Numbered from the stretch's first letter, positions 1-11,596 are shown. The stretch is DNA of 64,000 nt from Curtobacterium sp. ISL-83 (GCF_018613895.1 NZ_JAGGPH010000007.1:1-64000), one strand, 5' to 3'. Notes: a model not told the origin generated them from the letters alone. Translations and numbers: made by a program.

Positions 1-21
1 CACGCGCGGCGAAAAGTGCCC

Positions 22-69
<48 letters not shown>

Positions 70-74
70 CACGC

Positions 75-114
75 AGAAGGGCCCCCGCACGCCGCAGCGT
101 GCGAGGGCCCTTCT
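75..114 (-). terminator. groEL terminator hairpin
   Basis: Outer arms of 10 bp (75-84 with 105-114) and inner arms of 6 bp (87-92 with 97-102) close a 4-nt loop, 15 nt past the groEL stop. There is no U-tract, as is common in actinobacteria. Confidence 0.8.
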
Positions 115-128
115 CTGACCAACCGGGA

Positions 129-1821
<1,693 letters not shown>

Positions 1822-1827
1822 ACGCCG

Positions 1828-1856
1828 ATTCTGGCACTCGACGGGTGCGAGTGCAA
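1828..1856 (-). promoter_or_regulatory. groEL promoter overlapped by a second CIRCE
   Basis: On the minus strand a -35 TTGCAC (1851-1856), a 17-nt spacer and a -10 CAGAAT (1828-1833) form a good housekeeping promoter. A second CIRCE copy, TGGCACTC-N9-GAGTGCAA (1832-1856), covers it almost exactly, so HrcA binding would block polymerase directly. Confidence 0.85.
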
Positions 1857-1918
1857 CACGATCGGGAGGCGCGGCCCGACTTCCCAGGACACGTCGCCCC
1901 CGCGGGCACGCACCGGAC

Positions 1919-1960
1919 ACAGCGAACGCGCCGCCCCTGAGGGGACGGCGCGTTCGCTGT
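1919..1960 (-). terminator. Terminator after the cold-shock gene
   Basis: A perfect 15-bp stem (1919-1933 with 1946-1960) with an inner CCCC-TGA-GGGG helix lies 9 nt past the csp stop. Confidence 0.85.
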
Positions 1961-1969
1961 GGTTCCGGC

Positions 1970-2173
1970 TCAGGCGGGTCGGACGGACTCGGCCTGCGGG
2001 CCCTTCGACCCGGTGCCGACGTCGAACACGACGGCCTGGCCCTCCTCGAGGACCTTGTAGCCCGACATGTCGATGGCCGAGTAGTGCACGAACACGTCCT
2101 GGCCACCCCCATCGACGGTGATGAAGCCGAAGCCCTTCTCGGCGTTGAACCACTTCACGGTTCCGTTGGCCAT
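1970..2173 (-). CDS. cspA: Cold-shock protein (CspA family)
   Basis: A 67-aa single cold-shock domain that binds single-stranded RNA and DNA and acts as an RNA chaperone in the cytoplasm. RNP1 (KGFGFI, residues 13-18) and RNP2 (DVFVHY, residues 26-31) are intact, and length and start ([14 protein letters not shown]) are those of the family. The ATG at 2173 is chosen because it gives the family N-terminus and follows AAGGAG and AAGGAA Shine-Dalgarno-like runs; the frame stays open to 2287 with unrelated sequence. It is a monocistron with a strong terminator. The 155-nt gap upstream would hold its promoter and leader. Which csp paralogue it is cannot be said. Confidence 0.96.
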   Translation of the reverse strand: MANGTVKWFNAEKGFGFITVDGGGQDVFVHYSAIDMSGYKVLEEGQAVVFDVGTGSKGPQAESVRPA

Positions 2174-2328
2174 GTTCCTTGCTCCTTGCGGTACTGCTGA
2201 TGCGATCGGCGGAGTCGCCTTTGTGTGACTCTTGCCCAACAACGCCCGCAGGGCAAGGGCTGTGACGCCGAATCCCGCAGAAATCAACGCGTTGGAAACA
2301 CGCCCGTCACATTCGACGCCGACAGGCC

Positions 2329-2934
2329 TCAGCCGGCGTAGTCCGCACCGAGCACGACACTGACGGCGGCGTTCGGGAACGCGGCCGACTGCCGCACCGT
2401 CGCGACACCGAGCTGCTTGGCGATCCCCTGCGCCACGGCTGCCTGCGATGCCTGCTGGTAGTACACGATCGTCGCGGTCGCCCCGGTCGTGCCGGCGTCA
2501 CCCGTCGAGGCCACCTTCCACCCGGCCGTGGTCAACGCACCGCTGGCCTTCGCCGCCAGCCCGGCCCGCGTGGTGCCGTTCAGGACCACGACGGTCGTGG
2601 TGCCCTGCTGGGCCGGCGTCGCGGCCGCTGGAGCCTGCGCCGCGCCGCCGCCGGTGGAGCCCGAACCCGAACCCGAGCCGGTCGACCTGGACGGGGATGC
2701 CGAGGAGGACGCCGGCGCGGACGCTGAGGACGACGGCGTCGTGCTGGTGAAGGAGTAGCTGCCGTTCAGCAGCGCGAGGACGAGCACCCCGATGCCCACG
2801 AGCACACCGGTGGCGAGGGCCGCCCACGCGAACGCGATCCAGCCACGACCGCGGCGCCGTGCCCCACGGTGCGCACCGACCCGTGGGCCGTCGGCGACGT
2901 CGTCGAACCGGTCTCGGGGGAATCTCGTGCTCAT
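2329..2934 (-). CDS. LytR C-terminal-domain membrane protein
   Basis: A 201-aa protein with a basic cytosolic N-terminus, one membrane helix (about residues 31-57), a Ser/Thr/Pro/Gly-rich linker (about 62-110) and a C-terminal LytR_C domain (about 112-200, starting [13 protein letters not shown]). The layout suggests a type II anchored protein exposed at the cell wall. In the LCP (LytR-CpsA-Psr) proteins this domain follows the phosphotransferase domain; here the catalytic LCP domain is absent, so the role is unknown. Its ATG overlaps the stop of the DUF3263 gene by 4 nt (ATGA), indicating translational coupling. Confidence 0.85.
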   Translation of the reverse strand: MSTRFPRDRFDDVADGPRVGAHRGARRRGRGWIAFAWAALATGVLVGIGVLVLALLNGSYSFTSTTPSSSASAPASSSASPSRSTGSGSGSGSTGGGAAQAPAAATPAQQGTTTVVVLNGTTRAGLAAKASGALTTAGWKVASTGDAGTTGATATIVYYQQASQAAVAQGIAKQLGVATVRQSAAFPNAAVSVVLGADYAG

Positions 2935-3284
2935 CGTTCCTCTTCACGTCCTTCGAGTACTGCGCCGGACGCCACGAAGCTCCGGGAAGCCCGGGCAGCA
3001 GTCCGTGCGCGGCGCAGTCGCTGCAGCCGGGTGACGAGCTGCGGGTCGTACGCGAGCGCCGCCGGCGAATCGATCACGCGGTTCAACACCTGGTAGTAGC
3101 GCGCCGCCGACATGTCGAACTCGACCCGGATCTCCGCTTCCTTCGTCCGGTCGTGCCGCGCCCGCTCGTGCTCGAACGCGAGCACGTGCTTGTCGAGCTC
3201 GCTGAGCTCGTCGGTGGGGAGGGCGGTCACTGCGGTTCCGATCGTGGAGGACACCGGCACAGCCGGGCTACGGGTCTCGCACAT
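2931..3284 (-). CDS. DUF3263 family protein
   Basis: A small soluble protein of up to 117 aa. The central block (IRVEFDMSAARYYQVLNRVI, then ALAYDPQLVTRLQRLRRAR) is the signature of DUF3263, a helix-turn-helix-like actinobacterial family of unknown function. The start is uncertain: the outermost ATG (3284) overlaps a TACGAT -10-like hexamer (3283-3288), so the real start may be the in-frame GTG at 3260 or 3254, giving about 107-109 aa. It is coupled to the LytR_C membrane gene downstream. Confidence 0.8.
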   Translation of the reverse strand: MCETRSPAVPVSSTIGTAVTALPTDELSELDKHVLAFEHERARHDRTKEAEIRVEFDMSAARYYQVLNRVIDSPAALAYDPQLVTRLQRLRRARTAARASRSFVASGAVLEGREEER

Positions 3285-3341
3285 CGTAGGGGTGCGGGTG
3301 ATCGGGACCCTGGCACGGTGCTGGACTGTCGTGAACTCCGG

Positions 3342-4388
3342 TCACAGGTTCGGGTCGCGGAGCCACCGGACGCGGGTCCCGAACGGATCGGAGACGGCCA
3401 TCGCGACACCGTCCAGCGAGGCCGTCGCGAAGGCGTCGGGGTCGGACGGGTCGACGCCGTCGGGCAGCGTCGCCGCGACACCGGACAGGATGCCGGTCCG
3501 CTCGAGGGCGATCCAGTGCACGCTACGCTCGCGGATCCGGTCCACGAACCGCTGGCGGTCGGCACCTGGCACGTACACCAGCGTCCCGGTGGTCAGGACG
3601 ACCGGCTCGCAGCCGTCCGGCAGGGCGTCCAGTGCGCGGTCCAGGTCACCCGGCAGCGTCCCGCGGATGCGGTCGGGAGGCTCGGCGAGCGCCGCGCGGG
3701 CCGCCTCGCGCATCAGGGCGGTGCGGTCCGTCGCCTCGGGCGGGACCGCCTCGACGAGCCGGTCGAACGCCTCCGGTGCCGCGAGGTCGATCGGGTTCGG
3801 ATCGAGCAGCACGCGCGACCCGATCCGGATCGGTGCGCTGGCCGGGGGTGGCACCCGACCGCCGACGTCGGCGACCAAGCCGACCGCGGGCTCCGCCACC
3901 GCGGTGTGCATCCGCAGGACGGTCTCCGGTCGGGTGGTCTCGCTGACTCCGTCGGCTGTTCGGACGCCGTCCACGATCCGGTAGTCGAGCGTCACCCGGT
4001 CCGGGATCGAGCACAGCCCTGCCGCGCCGCCGGCGTCGACGAGGCCGAGCGGGCGCGACACCCGCGCGGCGAGCGCGGCGAACAGCGGGACGACGGGGGC
4101 GAGCCGACGGGGGTCGTTGGCCTGCACCGTGGCGGTGGTGAGGGCCGCGACCAGGGTGGGCCCTGCCTCCCGGCCGACGGTGCGGAGCGCACCCGGGTCC
4201 GACGGGTCCGCACCGAGCCGGCGCGCGACCGCGAAGAGCAGTTCCGGTTGCCGCTGCTGCTCCGGGACCTGGGCCAGGAGCGCGAGCAGGCCGTCGTCCA
4301 CCGATCGCGCCCAGGCCGCGTAGGAGGGCGACTCCGGTGCGATGCGCTCGGCGTAGGCGGCGTACCGCGCGGCGGTGTCCGTGCTCAT
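3342..4388 (-). CDS. DUF2332 family protein
   Basis: A 348-aa cytosolic protein recognised as DUF2332 by its overall pattern: an N-terminal helical part (ERIAPESPSYAAWARSVDDG), a middle GAAGLCSIPDRVTLDY stretch and a C-terminal VVLTTGTLVYVPG strand like a Rossmann methyltransferase fold. No catalytic assignment is established for the family. The ATG at 4388 is preferred because upstream codons read into the elaA gene and lose the pattern. It lies 28 nt after the elaA stop on the same strand, probably in one transcript. Confidence 0.82.
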   Translation of the reverse strand: MSTDTAARYAAYAERIAPESPSYAAWARSVDDGLLALLAQVPEQQRQPELLFAVARRLGADPSDPGALRTVGREAGPTLVAALTTATVQANDPRRLAPVVPLFAALAARVSRPLGLVDAGGAAGLCSIPDRVTLDYRIVDGVRTADGVSETTRPETVLRMHTAVAEPAVGLVADVGGRVPPPASAPIRIGSRVLLDPNPIDLAAPEAFDRLVEAVPPEATDRTALMREAARAALAEPPDRIRGTLPGDLDRALDALPDGCEPVVLTTGTLVYVPGADRQRFVDRIRERSVHWIALERTGILSGVAATLPDGVDPSDPDAFATASLDGVAMAVSDPFGTRVRWLRDPNL

Positions 4389-4416
4389 GGCGTCCGTTCT
4401 CGTGGGCGAGTGGCGC

Positions 4417-4884
4417 TCACGGGCGGTACATGCCGACGTGGCGGATGCCGGCCTCCACGTACGGTGCGCCGAACCGGACGAAGCCGTGCCGTTCGTAGAG
4501 GCCGGCGACGTACTCCTGCGCGTGCAGGACGATCGGCTCGTGCCCGTGCTCCGCCAGCACCGCCGCGACCAGGCCGTCGGCGATCCCATTCCCACGGTGG
4601 TCGGGGTCCGTCGCGACACGACCGATCACCCACGACGGCCCAGCGCTGTCGGCCGGGTGCACCTCGGCTGCGCCGGGCCGCAGGAGCCGCAGGTACCCCA
4701 CCGGATCCGCGTCCGTTCCGAACCACCAGTGCTCCGTGTCCGGGTCGCGGTCACGGCCGTCGAAGTCCTCGGCGGTGACCCGCTGCTCGAGCGCGAACAC
4801 CCGGTTCCGCAACCGCACGATGCCGTACAGTTCGTCCGTCGTCAGACGGTCCCAGCGGGCGCGGTGCACGGAATGCTCGGACAT
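4417..4884 (-). CDS. elaA: ElaA-like GNAT acetyltransferase
   Basis: A 155-aa GNAT-fold protein. The N-terminal block ELYGIVRLRNRVFALEQ followed by an acidic DFDGRDRD stretch is typical of ElaA, and the acetyl-CoA pyrophosphate loop is at VATDPDHRGNGIADGL. The substrate is unknown. The ATG at 4884 sits 8 nt after a TAAACT -10-like hexamer (4892-4897), so the mRNA is probably leaderless. It is divergent from msrB and followed by the DUF2332 gene. Confidence 0.85.
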   Translation of the reverse strand: MSEHSVHRARWDRLTTDELYGIVRLRNRVFALEQRVTAEDFDGRDRDPDTEHWWFGTDADPVGYLRLLRPGAAEVHPADSAGPSWVIGRVATDPDHRGNGIADGLVAAVLAEHGHEPIVLHAQEYVAGLYERHGFVRFGAPYVEAGIRHVGMYRP

Positions 4885-4949
4885 CGTCACGAGTTTAGTG
4901 AAGTGGTCGGAACCGCCCAGATCATCCCGACCGGAAGCAGGAGGAACAC

Positions 4950-5351
4950 ATGGCATACAACGTCGACAAGTCCGACGCCCAGTGGCGCGAGGAGCTCTCC
5001 CCGGACCAGTACGCCGTCCTGCGTCAGGCCGGCACCGAGCGTCCGTGGACCGGTGAACTCCTCGACGAGGAGCGCGCCGGCATCTACACGTGTGCGGCCT
5101 GTGGCTCGGAGCTGTTCAAGAGCGGCACGAAGTTCGACTCCGGCTGCGGCTGGCCGTCGTTCTACGAGTCGGTGGACCCCGACGCGGTGCAGCTCATCGA
5201 GGACAAGTCCCTCGGTATGGCCCGCACCGAGGTCCGCTGCGCGAACTGCGGCTCGCACCTGGGGCACGTGTTCCCGGACGGGTTCGGGACGCCGACGGGT
5301 GACCGCTACTGCATGAACTCGATCTCGCTGAACTTCTCAGCGGCCGAGTGA
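4950..5351 (+). CDS. msrB: Peptide methionine-(R)-S-oxide reductase MsrB
   Basis: A 133-aa enzyme that reduces the R-epimer of methionine sulfoxide in proteins, using thioredoxin. The Zn site is Cys48/Cys51 and Cys97/Cys100, the GCGWPSF motif is at residues 65-71, and the catalytic Cys121 lies in RYCMNSISLNF. Length is normal. An AGGAGG Shine-Dalgarno sits a few bases before the ATG. It is monocistronic, with a hairpin after the stop, and divergent from elaA. Confidence 0.97.
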   Translation: MAYNVDKSDAQWREELSPDQYAVLRQAGTERPWTGELLDEERAGIYTCAACGSELFKSGTKFDSGCGWPSFYESVDPDAVQLIEDKSLGMARTEVRCANCGSHLGHVFPDGFGTPTGDRYCMNSISLNFSAAE

Positions 5352-5355
5352 TCCC

Positions 5356-5384
5356 TGGCGCACCCCGGTAGGCAGGGTGCGCCA
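5356..5384 (+). terminator. msrB terminator
   Basis: 10-bp arms (5356-5365 with 5375-5384) close a 9-nt loop, 4 nt past the msrB stop. Confidence 0.7.
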
Positions 5385-5441
5385 CGGTCGACGGGGCACA
5401 CCCCGGGAGACCCGGCGCGTCCCGGTACACTGGGCGCGTCA

Positions 5442-5514
5442 GCCGGCATGGCGCAATTGGTAGCGCACCGTACTTGTAATACGGGGGTTGCGGGTTCAAG
5501 TCCCGCTGCCGGCC
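5442..5514 (+). tRNA. tRNA-Thr (anticodon TGT)
   Basis: A complete cloverleaf: acceptor arms GCCGGCA/TGCCGGC, D arm GCGC/GCGC, anticodon stem CCGTA/TACGG with loop CTTGTAA, and T arm GCGGG-TTCAAGT-CCCGC. The anticodon is TGT. No CCA is encoded. A TACACT hexamer (5426-5431) is placed to start transcription a few bases upstream. Confidence 0.96.
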
Positions 5515-5570
5515 CGGTAAGATCGACCCGCAGGCCGCGGTTCTCCGCCGCCCGCACCGCCTTCAGCCTC

Positions 5571-5584
5571 GCCCCGCGCGGGGC
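5571..5584 (+). terminator. Possible tRNA-Thr terminator
   Basis: A short GC hairpin (GCCCC-GCGC-GGGGC) lies 57 nt past the tRNA. It is weak and lacks a U-tract. Confidence 0.4.
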
Positions 5585-5635
5585 TGTCGTGCGTCTGGCG
5601 CGTCTCGGCTGCCTTCCCACTCCGCGGCCGGCGAC

Positions 5636-6370
5636 TCATGGCCACACGCCTGGCCGGTACGCCATGCGCTCGATCTCGCCGACGAGCGCCTCCATCACCC
5701 GGGCCTGCCGAGGGTCGGTCTCGACGACGGTGCGAGCCCGCACCCAGACGTACGCGAGGACATCGGCCGCTTGCAGCATGCGCGAGTGGTGGCTCGGCGC
5801 GAAGTGCACGGTGTCCAACAAACGGTCGAGTCGCGTGCGCATGTACGGGCCCGGGGTGCCGTAGGTCTGGTAGAGCGCGAACCGTTCGCGGTGCCGTTCT
5901 CGATCGTCGCGCTCATCGGCGATCACGAGGGCGCGGGTCGCACGGGTGGCCGCGAGTTGGTCCAGCCGCTGCAGGAGGTGCTGGAACGCGACCTGCTCAG
6001 GTGGAAACCGATCCGGGAGGGCTCGCGTCTCCTGGTAGCGGGCGAGTGCAGCCGGCGGTACCGCCCGCAGCAGGACCGTCGCGCCGGCAGCACGCACCGC
6101 GTCGACCACGTCGATGAAGACCTTCACGCGCGCCCGCGGCGGCACGGCGTCCCACCGTCCCTTGCCGTGGAAGATCGGGTGCGCGTGGATCTCGGTTCGT
6201 CCGTCGATCCCGAAGGCAGCGAGGGGCGCGACGACCTCGTGCAGTCGCTGGGTCAGCCAATGGGTCTGGTCGGCGTCCGCGACGATCGCGCCGAACCCGT
6301 AGAGGTCGTCCTTGAACGATTCGTCGACGAAGCAGAGCAGCACACTGGAATACTGCCGTACGCGCCGCAC
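5636..6370 (-). CDS. DUF3800 family protein
   Basis: A 244-aa protein. The N-terminal CFVDESF (about residues 13-19) and the C-terminal LQAADVLAYV with its conserved Asp are the hallmarks of DUF3800, an RNase H-like fold family often found in accessory and defence regions; its activity is not established. The GTG at 6370 gives the longest frame, and a GTG nine codons further in is also possible. It stands alone, faces the tRNA-Thr gene and has no recognisable partner. Base composition resembles its neighbours, so any transfer is old or from a similar genome. No duplicated tRNA end was found on its far side. Confidence 0.8.
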   Translation of the reverse strand: MRRVRQYSSVLLCFVDESFKDDLYGFGAIVADADQTHWLTQRLHEVVAPLAAFGIDGRTEIHAHPIFHGKGRWDAVPPRARVKVFIDVVDAVRAAGATVLLRAVPPAALARYQETRALPDRFPPEQVAFQHLLQRLDQLAATRATRALVIADERDDRERHRERFALYQTYGTPGPYMRTRLDRLLDTVHFAPSHHSRMLQAADVLAYVWVRARTVVETDPRQARVMEALVGEIERMAYRPGVWP

Positions 6371-6385
6371 GATGGCGGTGAAGAC

Positions 6386-6417
6386 GGAGCCCCGGGCGAG
6401 TGATCGCCCGGGGCTCC
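6386..6417 (-). terminator. Strong hairpin between DUF3800 and aldo/keto reductase genes
   Basis: A perfect 14-bp stem (6386-6399 with 6404-6417) and a 4-nt loop. It lies 145 nt past the aldo/keto reductase stop and just upstream of the DUF3800 start, so it would insulate the latter. Confidence 0.75.
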
Positions 6418-6561
6418 GGCGTCGCGGAACACGGATCAGGGAGTGTTCCCCGCGCTCGACGCGGTAACCAGCCGGTCGTGCGACGAGGATGGCACCGCTT
6501 CGACACGGATGTCCACGGTGCAGCCCAGATCCGCGGAAACCCGCACACCCGTGCAGCGGGT

Positions 6562-7593
6562 TCAGCGCCCGCCGGTGATCTTCCGCTCGCGCTGTGCGAC
6601 ACCGGCGGTGCCGTACGGGTAGTCGTCGATCCGCGGCGCGCTGGCCTTGTCCAGGGCGGCGAGCTCATCGGCGCCGAGGACGAGGTCCGCTGCACCCAGG
6701 TTGTCGCGGAGCTGCTCGACGGTGCGCGCACCGAGGATGACGCTCGTGACCGCCGACTGTGCGAGCAGCCACGCGAGGGCGACCTGCGACCGGGACGCCT
6801 CGTGCGCGTCCGCCGCTGCCGACACCGCGTCGAGGACGGCCCAGGTGCGCTCGTCGTTGTTGCGCGCCTCCCAGGCCTCCATGCCGCGCTGGGGGTTCTC
6901 GCCGAGGCGGGTCGCTCCGGTCGGGGCCTGGTCGCGCTGGTACTTGCCGGACAGCCACCCGCCGGCGAGGGGCGACCACGGGAGCAGCCCGATGCCGGCG
7001 TCGAGGCACGCCGGGACGACCTCGTGCTCGATGTCGCGCACGAGCAGGTTGTACTGCGGCTGCAGGGTGACGGGCGGTGCCCATCCGTGCGCCTTCGCCT
7101 CGTAGACCGCCTTCGTGATCTGGTAGCCGAGGTAGTTCGAGAACCCGTACGAACCGATCTTGCCGGCGGACACGGCGTCGTCGAGGAAGCGCAGGGTCTC
7201 CTCGATCGGCGTCAGGGCGTCCCACGCGTGCATCTGGTACAGGTCGATGGTCTCGACGCCGAGCCGGTCGAGCGAGGCATCGAGTGCACGGGCGAGGTGG
7301 CGGCGGGAGAGCCCGACGTCGTTCGGCCCGTCGCCCTGGGGGAAGCGCCCCTTGGTCGCGATGACGACCTGCTGCGCTTCGGTCGGGTGGTCCGCGAGCC
7401 ACCGACCGATGATGCGCTCCGACTCGTTGCCGGAGTACACGTCCGCCGTGTCGATGAGGGTGCCACCCGCTTCGACGAACGCGTCGATCATGGCGTGGGA
7501 GGTGGGTTCGTCGGCTTCGCTGCCGAACGTCATGGTGCCGAGGGTCAGCGTCGACACCGATGTCCCGCTGTTTCCGAGGAGTCTGTAGTCCAT
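6562..7593 (-). CDS. Aldo/keto reductase
   Basis: A 343-aa NADPH-dependent (beta/alpha)8 oxidoreductase. The catalytic tetrad is visible: Asp48 and Tyr53 in LIDTADVYSG, the Lys of ATKGRFPQGD and the His of DLYQMHAWD. The C-terminal cofactor region (SVILGARTVEQLRDNLGA) is present. Substrate is unknown; it resembles the YghZ/Tas-like group. The ATG at 7593 lies 8 nt after a TAGCGT -10-like hexamer (7601-7606), so it is probably leaderless. Confidence 0.93.
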   Translation of the reverse strand: MDYRLLGNSGTSVSTLTLGTMTFGSEADEPTSHAMIDAFVEAGGTLIDTADVYSGNESERIIGRWLADHPTEAQQVVIATKGRFPQGDGPNDVGLSRRHLARALDASLDRLGVETIDLYQMHAWDALTPIEETLRFLDDAVSAGKIGSYGFSNYLGYQITKAVYEAKAHGWAPPVTLQPQYNLLVRDIEHEVVPACLDAGIGLLPWSPLAGGWLSGKYQRDQAPTGATRLGENPQRGMEAWEARNNDERTWAVLDAVSAAADAHEASRSQVALAWLLAQSAVTSVILGARTVEQLRDNLGAADLVLGADELAALDKASAPRIDDYPYGTAGVAQRERKITGGR

Positions 7594-7680
7594 GGCGGGG
7601 ACGCTACGCCCGGGCCCCTCGGGCAGAGGGGACCTGCGAGTACCGGTCAGCGCTGCCTGGACAACGCCACGGCAGTCCCG

Positions 7681-8460
7681 TCAGGACCGCAGGAACGCGA
7701 TCGCCGCGTCCCGGAAGGCGCGCGACGTCGGCGCGTTGAAGTGGTTGCGCCCCGGGATCTCGAAGAACGACGCGTTCGGGGCCGCCGCGGCGAGCCGGAC
7801 GGCGCTGTCCCGGATGCCGTCCTCGCTGCCGGCAGCCATCAGGATCGGCTGCGCGGGCGCGTTCGCCGGGGTCGGCTCGACGCTGTCCCGCATCCCCTCG
7901 ACCATCGCGACGAGCGCACCGAGGTCGTTGCCGTCGACGCTGGCCGCCATGGTGAGGTAGCCGTTCGTCACCCGGTCCTCCACCGGGGTCCCGTCGGCGA
8001 TGTAGGCCTTCGCCTGGTCGACCCGCACGCGGCGCATCGGGTCGGCGTCTGGGATGCCACCGAGCACGGCGCGGGAGATCCGGTCGGGCAGCTGCTCTGC
8101 GGTGTGCCACCCCACGCGGGCCCCGAGCGAGTACCCGAGGAAGGCCACGTCGTCGAGCAGGTAGGTGTCGATGACGGTGGTGACGTCGGCGACGAGCAAC
8201 TCCATCGAGTACGCGGTCGGGTCGTGCGGCTTCGACGAGGCCCCGTGCCCGCGCTGATCGAGCGCGACGACCCGGTAGCCCGCACGCACGAGGTCCCGCG
8301 TCCACCCGGAGGCGTGCCAGTTCAGGACGGCGCCGGAGGCGAACCCGTGCACCGCGATCACGACGGGTGCGTCCGGCTCGCCGAAGTCGTACGTCGCGAG
8401 CCGCAGTCCGTCCGGGGACATCACGGCACGGGGGCGGGGCGCTTCGGGGACGAGGGACAT
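7681..8460 (-). CDS. Alpha/beta hydrolase
   Basis: A 259-aa cytosolic alpha/beta hydrolase. The oxyanion-hole HGF is near residue 38, the nucleophile elbow GYSLGA near 109-114, and a C-terminal GRNHF supplies the catalytic His. The substrate cannot be told. The ATG at 8460 is preferred over the longer frame to 8496 because a TACGCT -10-like hexamer (8470-8475) lies between them. It shares a short divergent region with nnrE. Confidence 0.9.
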   Translation of the reverse strand: MSLVPEAPRPRAVMSPDGLRLATYDFGEPDAPVVIAVHGFASGAVLNWHASGWTRDLVRAGYRVVALDQRGHGASSKPHDPTAYSMELLVADVTTVIDTYLLDDVAFLGYSLGARVGWHTAEQLPDRISRAVLGGIPDADPMRRVRVDQAKAYIADGTPVEDRVTNGYLTMAASVDGNDLGALVAMVEGMRDSVEPTPANAPAQPILMAAGSEDGIRDSAVRLAAAAPNASFFEIPGRNHFNAPTSRAFRDAAIAFLRS

Positions 8461-8494
8461 GACCTCACAAGCGTATCGGGGCAGTGTGGTGGGC

Positions 8495-9265
8495 ATGGAC
8501 GGGTACGGCGGCGATCAGATCCGGGCGGCGGAACGACCCCACCTCGAGGCGGGCGAGCCGCTGATGCAGCGTGCGGCCGAGGGACTCGCAGCGGTCGTCT
8601 CCGGGCTGCTCGACGACCCGGCGGTCCGGCCCGGCGAGGGCCCGGGCTCGGTCCTGCTGCTGGTGGGCAGCGGCGACAACGGCGGCGACGCCCTGTTCGC
8701 GGGCGCGCGCCTCGCCGCGGACGGGAGGCACGTCACGGTCCTGCGCGTCGGCTCACGTGTCCACGGGGCGGGCCTGGCAGCGGCGCTGGCTGCGGGGGCG
8801 ACCCTGCTGGACGACCCGGACGACGACCGGTCCGCCGACGACCTCGCCGGTGCGGCCGACATCCTCCGGGCGGCGGAGGCGCACGGGAGTACCCGGCTCG
8901 CGGCCATCGCAGCCGAGGCGGCGCTCGAGGCCGACCTGGTGCTCGACGGGATCCTCGGCATCGGGGTGCACGGCGCAGCACCGCTGCGCTCTCCCGCTCG
9001 GGAGGTCGTCGGCGCCGTCCGCGAACTCGCTCGCGACCAACGCGCCCCGTTCGTCGTGGCCGTGGACGTCCCGAGCGGCATCGACGTGGACACCGGTGGC
9101 ATCGCGGACGACCACGTCCTGCAGGCCGACGTCACCGTGACGTTCGGTGGCGTCAAGGCCGGGCTGCTCCGCGGGCCGGGTGCGACGCTCGCGGGTCGGA
9201 TCGAGCTCGTCGACGTCGGCATCGGCGCCGAGCTGGCCGCGATGGAGCCCCTCGTGCGCAGTTGA
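8495..9265 (+). CDS. nnrE: NAD(P)H-hydrate epimerase
   Basis: A 256-aa YjeF_N-type enzyme that epimerises damaged (R)-NAD(P)HX so the dehydratase can repair it. The motifs are GSGDNGGDALFAGARL, DGILGIGVHG and VDVPSGIDVDTGG. Only the epimerase half is present; the ADP-dependent dehydratase (NnrD), often fused, is missing. The ATG at 8495 is chosen by fit; a CAGTGT -10-like hexamer ends 8 nt before it. The downstream neighbour is convergent. Confidence 0.9.
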   Translation: MDGYGGDQIRAAERPHLEAGEPLMQRAAEGLAAVVSGLLDDPAVRPGEGPGSVLLLVGSGDNGGDALFAGARLAADGRHVTVLRVGSRVHGAGLAAALAAGATLLDDPDDDRSADDLAGAADILRAAEAHGSTRLAAIAAEAALEADLVLDGILGIGVHGAAPLRSPAREVVGAVRELARDQRAPFVVAVDVPSGIDVDTGGIADDHVLQADVTVTFGGVKAGLLRGPGATLAGRIELVDVGIGAELAAMEPLVRS

Positions 9266-9315
9266 GCGCCGGCGGGGTACCCGGCCGCTCGCACGGTCGG
9301 GCCCCGCAGCAGTGC

Positions 9316-10233
9316 TCAGGTGGCGGGCGTCGCGGAGGCCTTCGCGGACGGGCTCGGCGTCGGGGTCCCCGTCGGGGCGGTGGCGCCGGCAGCCGAGACC
9401 ACGAACGTGCGGAAGTCGTCGTTCGTGATCGGGCTCGTCAGCTCGTAGCGCTGGCCGTTCACGAGCACGAGCGGCGTCCCGGGGAACGTCGACAGCTTCG
9501 TGCCGGGGATGTCGCCTCCGGACACCGCCGTGGTCCGGTCGTCGATCCAGCGGCCGAACGTCTGGTCCGCGATGCAACTGCGGATGGCCGCCTGGTGCTG
9601 CACGCCGGAGACCCCGGTGACGATGCTGGTGAGCTGCGCGTCCGTCAACCCCGCGGTGCCCTCGGCCGGCTGCTTCGCGAAGAGCGCCTTGTTCACGGCG
9701 AAGAACTGGTCGGGTGACTTGTCCGCGACGCACGCAGCGGCGTTCGCGGCACGCAGCGAGTACTTGGTGCCCTGGGACTTGTTCGCCAGGACCGCGATCG
9801 GGTGGATGTCGACCGTGGCCGCCCCGGAGTCGACGAGACTCTCGATGTAGTCGCCGTTGGCCTGCTCGAACGCCCCGCACGTCGGGCACAGGTAGTCGAC
9901 GAAGAGCGAGATGCGGACCGTCCCCGCACCCTCGGGGCTGGTCGGGGCCGGCGACGACACCGTGACCGCCTTGAGGCCCTGACCGATCGTGATGCCGCCC
10001 TGCGAGGTGTTCTGCGGCCCGGGGCCGGTCGGCTGCCGGATCGTGTTCACCAGGACGAGCGTCACGATCGTCGCCGCGGCGAGCAGGACGACCCCGAGAC
10101 CGATCTGGATCCCGAGTCGCACCCCCCGCTGCCGTCGCTTCTGCTGGGTCCGTGCTCGCTGCGCTCGCTGCCTGGCGGCTTCGCGGCGCTCGTTCCGCGC
10201 GGCGCGGGCGTCACCGTCGGGGCGGTGGGTCAT
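9316..10233 (-). CDS. Membrane-anchored DsbA-family thiol oxidoreductase
   Basis: A 305-aa protein with a basic cytosolic tail, one membrane helix (about residues 39-63), a linker and an extracytoplasmic thioredoxin-fold domain of the DsbA/Thioredoxin_4 type. The CPTC active site is at residues 116-119, and the cis-Pro loop is in FPGTPLVLVNG. It likely forms or reshuffles disulfides in exported proteins. The C-terminal tail is Pro/Ser/Thr-rich. An AGGAGG Shine-Dalgarno precedes the ATG at 10233. A TACAAT -10 hexamer lies at 10300-10305. Confidence 0.9.
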   Translation of the reverse strand: MTHRPDGDARAARNERREAARQRAQRARTQQKRRQRGVRLGIQIGLGVVLLAAATIVTLVLVNTIRQPTGPGPQNTSQGGITIGQGLKAVTVSSPAPTSPEGAGTVRISLFVDYLCPTCGAFEQANGDYIESLVDSGAATVDIHPIAVLANKSQGTKYSLRAANAAACVADKSPDQFFAVNKALFAKQPAEGTAGLTDAQLTSIVTGVSGVQHQAAIRSCIADQTFGRWIDDRTTAVSGGDIPGTKLSTFPGTPLVLVNGQRYELTSPITNDDFRTFVVSAAGATAPTGTPTPSPSAKASATPAT

Positions 10234-10476
10234 CGAGTGTCGTCCTCCTGGTTCGGGCGTCCGCTGCACCTCACCCCCGTGCGGCGGACGGACCCGGCGA
10301 TTGTAGTGGGGCGCTCTGGGAACCAGCCAACCAGGCGGACAGCACTGGCGTCGCGGCCCGAACTCGTGTTGTATGAACCACGGTGGTCGATGATGACCGC
10401 TCGGCGCCCTCGCGGGCTGCCGCTTCCACTACGGATCGTCCGGCACGTACCTGCCGGTGGAAAGGACTGAACGCTC

Positions 10477-11577
<1,101 letters not shown>

Positions 11578-11596
11578 CGTCGCCAGATCCCCCGGG

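Noticed and set aside
6400..9717. A 1105-codon open frame across three genes
   Set aside because: It runs antisense to the aldo/keto reductase and hydrolase and in another frame of nnrE; no domain pattern.
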